NCBI GenBank assembly: GCA_044224905.1
Contig: JBGAJN010000001.1
Location: forward strand, 1,798,001 to 1,862,000
DNA length: 64,000 bases
Origin: JBGAJN01 sp044224905
Lineage (GTDB): Bacteria > Verrucomicrobiota > Verrucomicrobiia > Limisphaerales > JBGAJN01
Direction of reading: 5' to 3'
The position numbers were made by a program, and so were the translations under genes. This document shows positions 9,257 to 18,124 of this stretch, in pieces. Under the pieces are notes generated by a model. That model had not been told where the DNA came from. It did not search any database and saw nothing but the letters and a program-made list of their open reading frames with translations. Position 1 is the stretch's first letter. Every line of letters starts with the position of its first letter.

Positions 9257-10242
9257 ACCGAAAACAACCATCGCAGCCGCGGTTGACATGGCTCAAAGAA
9301 TTGATGCTATCGCCGGCGGGAATCCTTATATCGATTGCGATTGTCGCGGCAGCCGCACAGATCGTATTGCCGCTGAGGCTCTGGTTGAAGTCAGTTCCGC
9401 AGGTGATCGTTTACACCTCGCAGGATCAAGTCTTCGCCGAGCCGATCTTGAAGGAGTTCACGAAGCAGACGGGCGTCAAGGTGCGCGCGGTATACGATAG
9501 CGAAGCCGTGAAGACCGTCGGGCTTGCGAACCGCCTCTTCGCCGAGCGCGAGCATCCGCAGTGCGATGTGTTCTGGAGCAACGAGGAAATGCGCACCCGC
9601 CAGCTCGCGACGATGAATCTCTTCCGCGAGACGAACGACTGGAAGGCGATCGGCTTTCGTTCGCGGCAATTTGTCATCAACACCAAACGCGTCGCTGCGA
9701 ACAAAGTGCCGCGCAGTCTCACCGAGCTGACCAACGTCGCGTGGCGCGGCAAGATCGCGATTGCATATCCATTGTTCGGCACGACTGCGGCGCACTTTCT
9801 CGCTCTGCGACAGGCGTGGGGCGAACAGCAGTGGCTCCAGTGGTGTCGCGCGCTGCAGGCCAACAAGCCGTTCCTCGTCGATGGCAATTCCGTGGTGGTG
9901 AAAATGGTCGCGCGCGGCGAGGCGTGGGTCGGTTTGACGGATTGTGATGACATTGTGGCCGCGCGGTTGAACCGGCTCCCCGTGCGCGCGGCACCGATCG
10001 CTGAGACGTTGCTGATCCCGAACACGGTCGCCGTCGTTCGCGGTGCGCCGCATCCCGACGCGGCGCAGAAACTCGTCGATTACCTGACGAGCGATGCCGT
10101 GCGCCAAAAGCTCGTAGACTCAGCCGCGCTGGACGGCGTGGCTTCATTCAAGCCGGTGAGCTTCCTCGCGCCAGACTGGCCGAAGCTACTGGCCGAACTT
10201 GAGGTTGCGACAAAGCAGGTGAAGGAGATTTTTCTGCGATGA
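9253..10242 (+). CDS. Membrane-anchored ABC solute-binding protein (FbpA/FutA type)
   Basis: The ATG at 9253 overlaps the previous stop. The 329-residue product has one N-terminal membrane segment (about residues 18-40). It then shows the class of iron(III)/thiamine-type binding proteins: VIVYTSQDQVFAEPILKEF, a DSEAVKT segment, WSNEE, and a domain-closing NTVAVVRGAPHPDAAQKLVDYL. Members carry Fe3+ or similar ligands to an FbpB-type permease, and the next gene encodes such a permease. The substrate is inferred from family only. It is retained by a membrane helix and has no cleavable signal. Confidence 0.88.
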   Translation: MNRKQPSQPRLTWLKELMLSPAGILISIAIVAAAAQIVLPLRLWLKSVPQVIVYTSQDQVFAEPILKEFTKQTGVKVRAVYDSEAVKTVGLANRLFAEREHPQCDVFWSNEEMRTRQLATMNLFRETNDWKAIGFRSRQFVINTKRVAANKVPRSLTELTNVAWRGKIAIAYPLFGTTAAHFLALRQAWGEQQWLQWCRALQANKPFLVDGNSVVVKMVARGEAWVGLTDCDDIVAARLNRLPVRAAPIAETLLIPNTVAVVRGAPHPDAAQKLVDYLTSDAVRQKLVDSAALDGVASFKPVSFLAPDWPKLLAELEVATKQVKEIFLR

Positions 10243-10261
10243 GTTGCCGCGATGCAAACTG

Positions 10262-10422
10262 GGTGGCACCCGCGTCTCGCGGGTTGATTCCGGCGTCGCG
10301 CCGGAATCTGAAAGACAGAGTCTCGTCCAGAATTCCGTCGCCGATGTTTTCGTGTGGAACGACACACATGTTCGAGATTTGGCGGGACGCCAAATCTTCC
10401 CCGCGAGACGCGGGGGCTACCC
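10262..10422. repeat. 161-bp palindromic element, copy 1
   Basis: The element has inverted ends. The left end reads GGTGGCACCCGCGTCTCGCG and forms a hairpin, followed by a second hairpin around CCGGCGTCGCGCCGG. The right end has the mirror pair: a hairpin near 10377-10397 and CCCCGCGAGACGCGGGG, ending CTACCC. It fills nearly all the space between the binding-protein stop (10242) and the permease start (10424). A 62-codon ORF (10239-10427) crosses it; its ATG overlaps the upstream stop and its TGA overlaps the permease ATG. Copies 2-4 are at 12763, 43254 and 47610. Confidence 0.85.
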
Positions 10423-10423
10423 G

Positions 10424-12928
10424 ATGAACTGGCTGCTTCTCCAAAACAGTTTGCTGGTGGCAACACTAACGACGCTGGTCACGTCCTTTGTTGGGTTCGC
10501 TGCGGCGCTGTGTTGTTCGGGTCTCTCGCCGCGCATGAGGAAATTGGTTTTGGTTCTCGCCGTGGTGGCATTCGCCTTGCCGCCGTTTCTCGTGACGAAT
10601 TGCTGGCTGCATTTGCTCGGTCACACTGGCGTGTGGCGCGAGTGGCTTCCGTGGGACATCTACTCATTGAGTGGTGCAGTGTGGTTGCTCGCGTTGTTGC
10701 TGTGGCCGATCACGACCTTCTTCACACTCGGCGCTTGGGAGCGTTTGCAAACGGTGCATCTGCACAGCGATCCCCAAATGCGCGGCGCACGACTCGTGGG
10801 TGGACTGTTGCTTCCGCTGGCGCGACCAGCGCTCGCGCAAGCGGCTGTGCTCACCTTTGTGATAGCGCTCAATGAATTCGCGGTGCCGGCGATCCTGCAG
10901 GTGAAGACGTGGCCGGCGGAGTTGTGGGTGAACTTCAACACGACGTTCGATTACGCAGCCGCGTTGAGGGTAAGCCTGCCAATGGTCGTGTTTCCCGCCG
11001 CGTTGTTGCTTTGGTTGTCGCGACGCGAGCTCGGATGGCCGCGGGTGGATTCACCGGCGGAGCCGGATTTGTTTCGGCAGCAACTCGGACCTGCATTGGC
11101 CAAGTTGTCGGCTGGCGTGACGGTTTTGATTCTGGGGTTATCCGTTGCTCTGCCGTTGGCCGAACTCACGACCAACGCGCGAACCTGGACGGAACTCCCG
11201 GGCGCAATGGCGGCGGGCAGCGGCGCGATCTGGAACTCGTTTTGGCTCGCGGCGGTTTCGGCGACGCTTTGCCTCGTCGTGGGCTCGATGAGTTTATTGG
11301 GCGGTGCGTTCGTGAAATTCGTTGGGTGGGCGAGTTGGTTGCCGCTGCTCGTGCCGGGCGTGTTGCTCGGCATAGTGATCATCGGCGCTTTTAATCGCCC
11401 GCTGATCGTTGCGTTCTATCAGAGTTTCGGCGTCGTCGTGCTCGGGTTCGCGGTGCGGTATCTCGCCTTGGGCTGGCATGGCGTGGCGCAGGCTTGGCGG
11501 TCGTTGGATCGCGACCTCGTCGACGCCGCGCGGTCGTGCGGCGCGCGGGGCGGACGCTTGTTCGCATCGGTGATTTGGCCGCAAGCGGCGCCGCAACTCG
11601 CCGCGGCGTGGTACGTGATCTATGTGTTGTGCCTGTGGGACGCGGAGACGATCGTGTTGATCGTGCCGCCAGGCGGTGAAACGCTCGCGCTGCGAATCTT
11701 CAATCTGCTCCACTACGGCCACAACGCGCAGGTCGATGCGCTGTGTTTGTTGTTGCTGGCACTGGCCATCGCGCCCTTGGCTGTTTGGAAAATTGGTTCG
11801 CGAGTGCTTCGACTTTTCGCGTCAAGGAACGTGAAGACAGTTGCGCTGGTGGCGGTGAGTTGCGTGGGCCTGGCTGGTTGCGGTGGTCGCAGCGAATCTG
11901 CGGCGAGTATTCAGAGCGAGTTGTTCGAGCGCGTGGAAATCGTCGGTGTCCGCGGAACTGGGCCGGGCCAGTTCAACAAGCCGCGCTCGGTGGCGGTGGA
12001 TCGCGAGGACAATCTCTACGTCGCCGACATGACCGGGCGCGTGCAGAAGTTTTCGCCGGACGGGAGATTTCTTCTGCTCTGGCAGATGGAGGAGACCGAC
12101 AAAGGCAAACCCAAGGGCATGTGCTGCGACGAACGCGGAAACATTGTCGTGGTCGAACCGCATTACTCGCGGGTGAATCATTTCTCTTCCGACGGCAAGC
12201 TGGCGTATCGCTGGGGTGAGCACGGGACGAATGAGGGACAGCTCTACTTTCCCCGCGCCGCCGCGGTGAATGCGCGTGGCGACATCATTGTGAGCGAATA
12301 CGGCGTGCGCGAACGATTGCAACGTTTCACGGCGCAAGGGGGAAAGTTGTTGAGCAGCATCGGCCGACTCGGAACGAGCGAGGGTGAGTTTGATCGCGCG
12401 GAAGGAATCTGCGTTGATCGCGACGGCCAGGTTTACGTGGCGGATTCGTGCAATCACCGGGTGCAGGTGTTCTCCGACGATTTGAAATTCCTCCGCACCT
12501 TCGGACGTGCCGGGCAGGGGAGCGGCGAGTTGAGTTATCCCTACGACATTCAAGTGGACGCGAGTGGGCTGATCTTCGTGTGCGAGTTCGGCAATAGCCG
12601 CGTGCAGGTTTTCGATGCCCGTGGGAAGACGAAGGAGCTCATTGGCAAAGCCGGTAGTGCGCCGGGTGAGTTTAGCAATCCGTGGGGAATCGCGCTGGAC
12701 TCACACGGAAATCTCTTCGTGGCGGATTCGCAGAATCATCGCGTGCAGAAATTCCTCCGGAGGGTAGCACCCGCCTCTGGCGGGTCCGTTTCGGCGTCGC
12801 ACCGAAACGCTAAAGAGTTGGAGGCTCAATTTATTCCGACCGGCGCGGAACAACTTTCATTATTTGCCAGCCGCGGCTTCCGGCGGGAGGCCGGAAGCGA
12901 CCCACGAGACGCGGGTGCCACCCGATGA
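10424..12928 (+). CDS. Iron-type ABC permease reading in frame into an NHL-repeat lipoprotein
   Basis: Start ATG 10424 follows the repeat element directly. Residues 1-469 form a two-module permease of the FbpB/ThiP type with about a dozen membrane helices; an EAA-like loop (DAARSCGARGG) is visible. Without a stop, the frame continues into VKTVALVAVSCVGLAGC, which looks exactly like a lipoprotein signal with an LAGC lipobox, and then into an NHL beta-propeller with about six blades (VAVDREDNLYVADM, VDRDGQVYVADSCNHRVQVF and similar). A GTG at 11831 could therefore start a separate NHL lipoprotein inside one ORF. The last ~54 residues (from about 12763) are translated from repeat copy 2. The stop overlaps the next ATG. 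Confidence 0.85.
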   Translation: MNWLLLQNSLLVATLTTLVTSFVGFAAALCCSGLSPRMRKLVLVLAVVAFALPPFLVTNCWLHLLGHTGVWREWLPWDIYSLSGAVWLLALLLWPITTFFTLGAWERLQTVHLHSDPQMRGARLVGGLLLPLARPALAQAAVLTFVIALNEFAVPAILQVKTWPAELWVNFNTTFDYAAALRVSLPMVVFPAALLLWLSRRELGWPRVDSPAEPDLFRQQLGPALAKLSAGVTVLILGLSVALPLAELTTNARTWTELPGAMAAGSGAIWNSFWLAAVSATLCLVVGSMSLLGGAFVKFVGWASWLPLLVPGVLLGIVIIGAFNRPLIVAFYQSFGVVVLGFAVRYLALGWHGVAQAWRSLDRDLVDAARSCGARGGRLFASVIWPQAAPQLAAAWYVIYVLCLWDAETIVLIVPPGGETLALRIFNLLHYGHNAQVDALCLLLLALAIAPLAVWKIGSRVLRLFASRNVKTVALVAVSCVGLAGCGGRSESAASIQSELFERVEIVGVRGTGPGQFNKPRSVAVDREDNLYVADMTGRVQKFSPDGRFLLLWQMEETDKGKPKGMCCDERGNIVVVEPHYSRVNHFSSDGKLAYRWGEHGTNEGQLYFPRAAAVNARGDIIVSEYGVRERLQRFTAQGGKLLSSIGRLGTSEGEFDRAEGICVDRDGQVYVADSCNHRVQVFSDDLKFLRTFGRAGQGSGELSYPYDIQVDASGLIFVCEFGNSRVQVFDARGKTKELIGKAGSAPGEFSNPWGIALDSHGNLFVADSQNHRVQKFLRRVAPASGGSVSASHRNAKELEAQFIPTGAEQLSLFASRGFRREAGSDPRDAGATR
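12763..12923. repeat. 161-bp palindromic element, copy 2, inside a coding end
   Basis: It has the same length and layout as copy 1: left end GGTAGCACCCGCCTCTGGCG, inner hairpin TTTCGGCGTCGCACCGAAA, right inner hairpin CTTCCGGCGGGAGGCCGGAAG, and right end ACGAGACGCGGGTGCCACCC. The outer bases match copy 1 while the interior has diverged. It is read through in frame by the NHL protein, giving a C-terminal tail that ends RDAGATR. The following GATGAAC contains the start of the next gene. Confidence 0.85.
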
Positions 12929-15786
12929 ACTTCCAATTCACCAACTCCAATTGGCTTTTCGCGCTGCCGCTGGCGCTGGGGTGGGTGTTTTGGCTCGCGT
13001 GGAAATCGGACGTGAGTGTCAGCGCGTGGCGGCGCTGGCTGGCGTGCGGGTTGCGGTTCATTGTTGCGACGGCGTTGGTTCTTGCGCTCGCAGGTGTGCA
13101 ATGGAAGCGGCCGCTTGAAGGCATGAACGTCGTCTTCCTGCTCGATCGCAGCGACAGCATTCCGTCACCGCAACAAGAGTTATCGCGCGAGTTCGTGCTC
13201 AAAACCGCCGCGGCAAAAAAGCCTACGGACAAAGCTGGCGTTTTGGTGTTCGGCGGCGAGGCGAGCATCGAAGCGTCGGTGAACTCCACGGTGGACCTCG
13301 CGAAAGTTCTCGCGGTGGTGCCAACCGAGCGGACGGATATCGCGGGCGCGATCCGGCTGGGTGCGGCGTCGTTTCCGGAAGCGGGACAGAAGCGGCTCGT
13401 GTTGCTGAGTGATGGCAATGAAAACATCGGCGATGCGTTCAACGCGCTGGCGTCGACCTTGCCGCTGGGCGTGAGTTTGCAAGTGGTCCCGCTGGGCGCG
13501 ACTCGCTCTGGCGATGCGGCAGTGCAAAAGCTCGTCCTGCCGCCGTCGGTGAAAAAGGGGCAGACTTTCGAGACGAAAATTTTCGTGCAATCCGAAGAGG
13601 CGCGGAAGGCGACGCTGCGGTTGTATCGCAACGATCAGTATTTGGGTGAGCAGCCGGTGGAACTGAGCGCGGGCAAGAACCTGTTCTCATTTCCGCAGAC
13701 GCTCGCTGAGCCGGGCTTCTACACCTACAACGTGCAGCTCGATGCGCCGGGCGATGCGGTGCCGCAGAACAATCGCGCAAGCAGTTACACGACGGTGAAG
13801 GGCGAGCCGCGGGCGCTGCTGATTTCGAGTCAGCCGAATGAAGATGCGGCGCTGGCCGGCGCGCTGCGGGCGGCGAAGCTCGAGGTCAAGGTTGCCGGAG
13901 TGAACGGGCTTCCCACGACGCTCGCGGAGTTGCAGAGCTTCGACACCATTTTTCTCAGCAACGTTTCGGCGGGCGATCTCGGGTTGGAGGCATTGAAGCT
14001 TTTGGAAAGTGCGGTGCGGGATTTCGGCGTCGGTCTCGTGTGCGTGGGCGGTGAACAGACCTATCTGGCGGGCGGCTACAAGGGCACGCCGCTGGAAACG
14101 ACGCTGCCGCTGAACATGGAACTCGAGAGCAAGAAGGTCCTGCCGCGCGGCGCGCTGGTGCTTGTGGTGCACGCGACGGAGTTTCCCGGCGGTAATCAGT
14201 GGGCGCGCGACATCGCGCTGGCGGCGCTGGATTCGCTCGGGCCGGACGACGAGATGGGCATTGTGTTGTGGGACGGCAGCGATCGTTGGCTGTTTCCGTT
14301 GACGCGGGTGGGCAACAAGAAGGAGCTCGGCAAACAGATTTCCGGAATGAACCCGGGTGACATGCCGAGTTTCAAAAACGTGATGAGCATGGCGCATAAC
14401 GGCCTGCAAAAATCCACGGCCAACCTCAAGCACATGGTCGTCTTCAGCGACGGCGATCCCGCGGCGCCCGACGCGGGCACGATCAACGCCATCGTGACGA
14501 GCAAGATCACAATCAGCTCAGTCATGATCGGTGGTCACACGGCCCCCGCGACGATGATCGACATGGCGGAAAAGGGGAAAGGGCGCTTCTACGACGTGAG
14601 TTCGCCGAACCAGCTCCCGCAAATTTTCATCAAGGAAGCCGCGGTAATTCTGCGCTCGGCGATTTTGGAAGAGCCGTTCAAGCCGCGATTGGTGGCCAGC
14701 AGCGAGGTCGTGCGCGGCATTGGTGCGAACGAATATCCGCCACTGCTCGGCTACGTGGCGTCGACGCCGAAGCCGCGTGCGGAAGTTCCGCTGGTGACGG
14801 AGAAGGGCGATCCGTTGCTCGCGCATTGGCAATACGGACTTGGTCGCGCCGTGGCGTTCACGTCGGACGCGAAGCCGAAGTGGGGTCGCGATTGGGTCGG
14901 CTGGGCGCGGTATCAGCAGTTCTGGGCGCAGATCGCCCAATGGAGTTTGCGGCGCGTGGGCGCGGCGGAATTGCAAGCCGAGGTGAGTGTCGACAATGGC
15001 GACGGCACGCTGAGCGTGGAGGCGGTCGATGCGCAGGGCAACTACCGCAACTTCCTCACACTCGACGCCGTGGTGGTGAGTCCGAAGGGCGAGCGGCAGA
15101 CGGTGCGGTTGCAGCAGACCGGCTCGGGGCGTTACGAGTCGAAGTTTCCGATGCGCGAGGTCGGCGCGTATCTGATGAACTTGATGGAGTATCAGGACGG
15201 TCAGTTGCGCGGCGTGCAGGCGGTCGGTGCGAGCATCAATTACTCCCCGGAGTTCAACACATCCGGCGCGAATCTCAATTTGCTCCAGCGTCTCACCGAA
15301 CTCGGCAAAGGAAAGCTGCTTGATCCGCGCCTTCCGACAGACAATCCGTTTTTGATCGATCGGCAGAAGACATTTCAGCCGGAGGATTTGTGGCAATGGC
15401 TCCTGCGGTTGGCGGTCGTCGTGTTTCCACTCGACGTCGCGGTGCGGCGGATTCAGCTCGATCGCGAAGAGATGGCGAAGGTCTGGGCGCGGATTCGGCG
15501 GTGGATTCTTTTCTGGCAGAAGCCGCCGACAGAGCGGAAGTCCGACGAATCGCTCGGCGCATTGCTCGCGCGTCGAGATCGAGTGCGGGCCCAACAACCG
15601 GTGGCGCCGGCTGAAGTGCGAACAGATTTGTTCGAACCGCAGCGACCGGTAGAGGTTGCTGAAATTAAACCGTCGGAGCCGATGGTTGCCGCCGAGCCAA
15701 AGCCTGGCGAGTCGTCGACGCCGGAATCGCCGAAGTCCACCGCAAGTCGCCTACTGGACGCAAAACGCCGAGCGCAGCGCAAATAA
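12925..15786 (+). CDS. VWA and glutamine-amidotransferase-like membrane protein
   Basis: The 953-residue protein opens with two membrane helices (about residues 8-24 and 38-58). A VWA domain has the metal site LLDRSDS near residue 75. In the middle it has the pattern of PF07090 (putative glutamine amidotransferase): a GVGLVCVGGEQTYLAGGY segment near residues 370-390, then a second VWA-like part (VVFSDGDPAAPDAG, near 510). One more membrane helix (about 820-840) precedes a Pro/Glu-rich cytoplasmic tail. It is the last gene of the operon and its ATG overlaps the NHL stop. The role is probably periplasmic sensing or complex assembly; this is inference. Confidence 0.87.
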   Translation: MNFQFTNSNWLFALPLALGWVFWLAWKSDVSVSAWRRWLACGLRFIVATALVLALAGVQWKRPLEGMNVVFLLDRSDSIPSPQQELSREFVLKTAAAKKPTDKAGVLVFGGEASIEASVNSTVDLAKVLAVVPTERTDIAGAIRLGAASFPEAGQKRLVLLSDGNENIGDAFNALASTLPLGVSLQVVPLGATRSGDAAVQKLVLPPSVKKGQTFETKIFVQSEEARKATLRLYRNDQYLGEQPVELSAGKNLFSFPQTLAEPGFYTYNVQLDAPGDAVPQNNRASSYTTVKGEPRALLISSQPNEDAALAGALRAAKLEVKVAGVNGLPTTLAELQSFDTIFLSNVSAGDLGLEALKLLESAVRDFGVGLVCVGGEQTYLAGGYKGTPLETTLPLNMELESKKVLPRGALVLVVHATEFPGGNQWARDIALAALDSLGPDDEMGIVLWDGSDRWLFPLTRVGNKKELGKQISGMNPGDMPSFKNVMSMAHNGLQKSTANLKHMVVFSDGDPAAPDAGTINAIVTSKITISSVMIGGHTAPATMIDMAEKGKGRFYDVSSPNQLPQIFIKEAAVILRSAILEEPFKPRLVASSEVVRGIGANEYPPLLGYVASTPKPRAEVPLVTEKGDPLLAHWQYGLGRAVAFTSDAKPKWGRDWVGWARYQQFWAQIAQWSLRRVGAAELQAEVSVDNGDGTLSVEAVDAQGNYRNFLTLDAVVVSPKGERQTVRLQQTGSGRYESKFPMREVGAYLMNLMEYQDGQLRGVQAVGASINYSPEFNTSGANLNLLQRLTELGKGKLLDPRLPTDNPFLIDRQKTFQPEDLWQWLLRLAVVVFPLDVAVRRIQLDREEMAKVWARIRRWILFWQKPPTERKSDESLGALLARRDRVRAQQPVAPAEVRTDLFEPQRPVEVAEIKPSEPMVAAEPKPGESSTPESPKSTASRLLDAKRRAQRK

Positions 15787-15967
15787 TGCACAGCGATTCG
15801 GTCGGTCGCTCAAGTAAGGTTTTGAATCCGTCGAACATAATCGTTGCCTTGAGTCGTGCGCCTGTGGCTTCATCACGGGCATATTTGTTGAGCTGTGTGG
15901 CTCGATTTTTGCCAACGGTCTTTTGTTTTCGGCAGTTTGAACGACGTTTGCGATGGAACGGTGCCGG

Positions 15968-16231
15968 ATGAAAATTTTATATTCGGGTCGCGTGCAGGGC
16001 GTGGGCTTTCGTTACTCCACGAAGCGGCTCGCGGCGGGATTCGAGTTGACCGGCACGATTCGAAATTTGAACGACGGGCGGGTCGAATTGATCTGTGAAG
16101 GCGTGCGTGCCGAGTTGACGGCGTTTCAACACGCGATTCAGGACTCCGAGTTGTGGCATTTTGTGCGGAACGAACAGGTCGAGTGGGGCCAGACCGAAGG
16201 TACGTTTCGTGGGTTTGAAATTATCAGGTAA
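15968..16231 (+). CDS. acyP: Acylphosphatase
   Basis: The 87-residue product matches the full acylphosphatase fold length (~90). The signature YSGRVQGVGFRYS carries the catalytic Arg, and IRNLNDGRVEL carries the catalytic Asn. It hydrolyses carboxyl-phosphate bonds of acyl phosphates in the cytoplasm. The ATG at 15968 fits the conserved N-terminus; a start five codons earlier is less likely. The metallophosphoesterase gene follows after 12 bp, so the two are probably cotranscribed. The 181 bp upstream hold no gene. Confidence 0.93.
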   Translation: MKILYSGRVQGVGFRYSTKRLAAGFELTGTIRNLNDGRVELICEGVRAELTAFQHAIQDSELWHFVRNEQVEWGQTEGTFRGFEIIR

Positions 16232-16243
16232 CCGAAATTGTAG

Positions 16244-16966
16244 ATGAAATACGCGATATTGGGCGACATTCACGCCAACCTTGAAGCTCTCAAGGTTGTG
16301 CTGGAGGATGCCAAAGCACAGGGATGCACCCATTATGCGTGCGTGGGCGACGTGGTCGGCTACAACGCCAACCCGAAGGAATGCCTCGACATCGTGCGCC
16401 AGATGGCGATGCCCTGCGTGAAGGGAAATCACGACGAATATTGCTCGGCCGAAAGCGGTCTCGAAGGTTTCAATCCGCACGCGGCGACGGCCGTTGAGTG
16501 GACGCGCAAGCAACTCACCGACGACGATCGACGCTGGCTGCGCGAGTTGAAATACATGCGGTTGGTCGCGAATTTCTCGATCGTTCACGCCACGCTGGAT
16601 GGACCGCAACGTTGGGGTTATGTCGCCGACAAGCTCGCCGCGGCGGCCAGCTTCACTTACCAGAATACGGCGGTTTGCTTTTTCGGACACACGCATCTCC
16701 CGCTGGCGTTCATCCGCGACAACGTGGTGCGGGGCGGAACGTATTCAAAGTTCCGTATCGAGCCGGGTCGCAAGTTTTTCATCAATTGCGGTAGCGTCGG
16801 TCAACCGCGCGATGGCAACCCCAAGTCCGCGTATGTGGTTTACGACATGGACGAAGGCTCGGTGGAATTGCGCCGGCTCGATTATGACATCGCGGCGGCG
16901 CAGGCGAAAATTCGCGCGGCTGGATTGCCGGAGCGATTGGCCGACCGGCTTGAATACGGCAAATAG
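16244..16966 (+). CDS. Calcineurin-like metallophosphoesterase
   Basis: The 240-residue protein has all the metal-binding motifs of the family in order: GDIHAN (8-13), GDVVGY (~37), GNHDEY (~63) and GHTHLP (~150). Two metal ions would be held by these Asp, His and Asn residues. It resembles the YfcE/diadenosine tetraphosphatase-like bacterial branch often seen beside other small housekeeping genes. The substrate is unknown. It lies just after the acylphosphatase gene and 47 bp before the glycosyltransferase gene. Confidence 0.92.
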   Translation: MKYAILGDIHANLEALKVVLEDAKAQGCTHYACVGDVVGYNANPKECLDIVRQMAMPCVKGNHDEYCSAESGLEGFNPHAATAVEWTRKQLTDDDRRWLRELKYMRLVANFSIVHATLDGPQRWGYVADKLAAAASFTYQNTAVCFFGHTHLPLAFIRDNVVRGGTYSKFRIEPGRKFFINCGSVGQPRDGNPKSAYVVYDMDEGSVELRRLDYDIAAAQAKIRAAGLPERLADRLEYGK

Positions 16967-17013
16967 CCGCGTTCCGTCTTTTGTAGTGTTGGCATTCGCG
17001 TCGCTTTCTCGTT

Positions 17014-18057
17014 TTGAAAATCCTGATTCTCAAGCCGAGCTCCTTGGGTGATGTGATCCACGCGCTGCCGGTCTTGCGGTTGCTGAAACGGCACGATCCC
17101 ACGCATCAGGTTTTTTGGTGGCTCAATTCCAACCTGGTTCCGCTGCTGGAGAATGATCCGGATCTTTCCGGGCTTTTTCTGTTTCCCCGTCAGCGTTCAG
17201 GTTCGCTCGCTTTCTGGCCGGAGTTCATTCGCACTTTGCGGGACATTCGGCGTGAGCGATTCGACTGTGTGATTGATCTTCAGGGACTCGCTCGGAGTGG
17301 CGTGATGGCTTGGCTCGCGAACGCGCAGACCAGCGTCGGCCTCGACAACGAGCGGGAAGGCACTCGTGAAGGGGCGCAGGCTTTCTACGATCGTCTCGCG
17401 CCGCGTTCGCCCGACGGCACTCATGCGGTCGATCGTTATCTCGCAGTGTTGAAGCAATTTGGCGTGCCGGTGGATCATAACTTCGTCTGGCTGCCGGAGC
17501 GCGCGAAGGTTTCGGCGGCGATTGATGCACAATCAAATGTCCGCGGTCAGCCTTGGATCGCGCTGGTGCCCGGAGCGCGTTGGAATAGCAAGCGCTGGCC
17601 GACGAAATATTTTGCCGAGGTCGTCCGCCTGCTCGCCGTTCGTGAACCCGCGATTAAGTTTGCGATCCTGGGCAGCCGCGAAGATAAATCGCTCGCCGCG
17701 GAAATCGTGACTGCGGATCCGCCACGATGCGTTGATCTGACGGGAAAAACTTCGCTGCCGGAACTGATCGAATGGATTCGCCTCTGTCGTTTGGTGATTA
17801 CGAATGACACGGGTCCAATGCACATTGCTGCGGCTGTGCGTAAGCCGATGGTCGCGGTCTTTGGTCCGACCAATCCGGCTTCTACGGGGCCGTATGGTTT
17901 TCTGGAAGACGTTTTGCAGACGGGGGATTTGAGCTGCGTTCCCTGTTACAAAAGCTCCTGCGCGTATCGCGAACCGCTGGCGTGCCTGCACGCGATCACA
18001 CCAGCCCGTGTGGTCGATGCGGTTTGGCGGAAGCTAGCTCGCCTCGAAATTGCCTGA
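17014..18057 (+). CDS. Glycosyltransferase family 9 (heptosyltransferase-like)
   Basis: The TTG at 17014 starts the typical MKILILKPSSLGDVIHALPVL of the GT9/WaaC-WaaF family; no ATG fits. The 347-residue protein keeps the donor-site motifs: VPGARWNSKRWP near residue 190 and the C-terminal ITNDTGPMHIAAA near 268-280, followed by FGPTNPASTGPYG. GT9 enzymes add heptose from ADP-heptose to the lipopolysaccharide inner core. A GmhB-like HAD gene lies about 1 kb further on, which fits heptose metabolism, though on the opposite strand. Confidence 0.92.
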   Translation: MKILILKPSSLGDVIHALPVLRLLKRHDPTHQVFWWLNSNLVPLLENDPDLSGLFLFPRQRSGSLAFWPEFIRTLRDIRRERFDCVIDLQGLARSGVMAWLANAQTSVGLDNEREGTREGAQAFYDRLAPRSPDGTHAVDRYLAVLKQFGVPVDHNFVWLPERAKVSAAIDAQSNVRGQPWIALVPGARWNSKRWPTKYFAEVVRLLAVREPAIKFAILGSREDKSLAAEIVTADPPRCVDLTGKTSLPELIEWIRLCRLVITNDTGPMHIAAAVRKPMVAVFGPTNPASTGPYGFLEDVLQTGDLSCVPCYKSSCAYREPLACLHAITPARVVDAVWRKLARLEIA

Positions 18058-18124
18058 GTTGCCAGTTCGCGCGTTTCCGTTTCCGATTTGCATGGGGTTC
18101 TTCGGTCGGATAGCCTGCGTGCCA

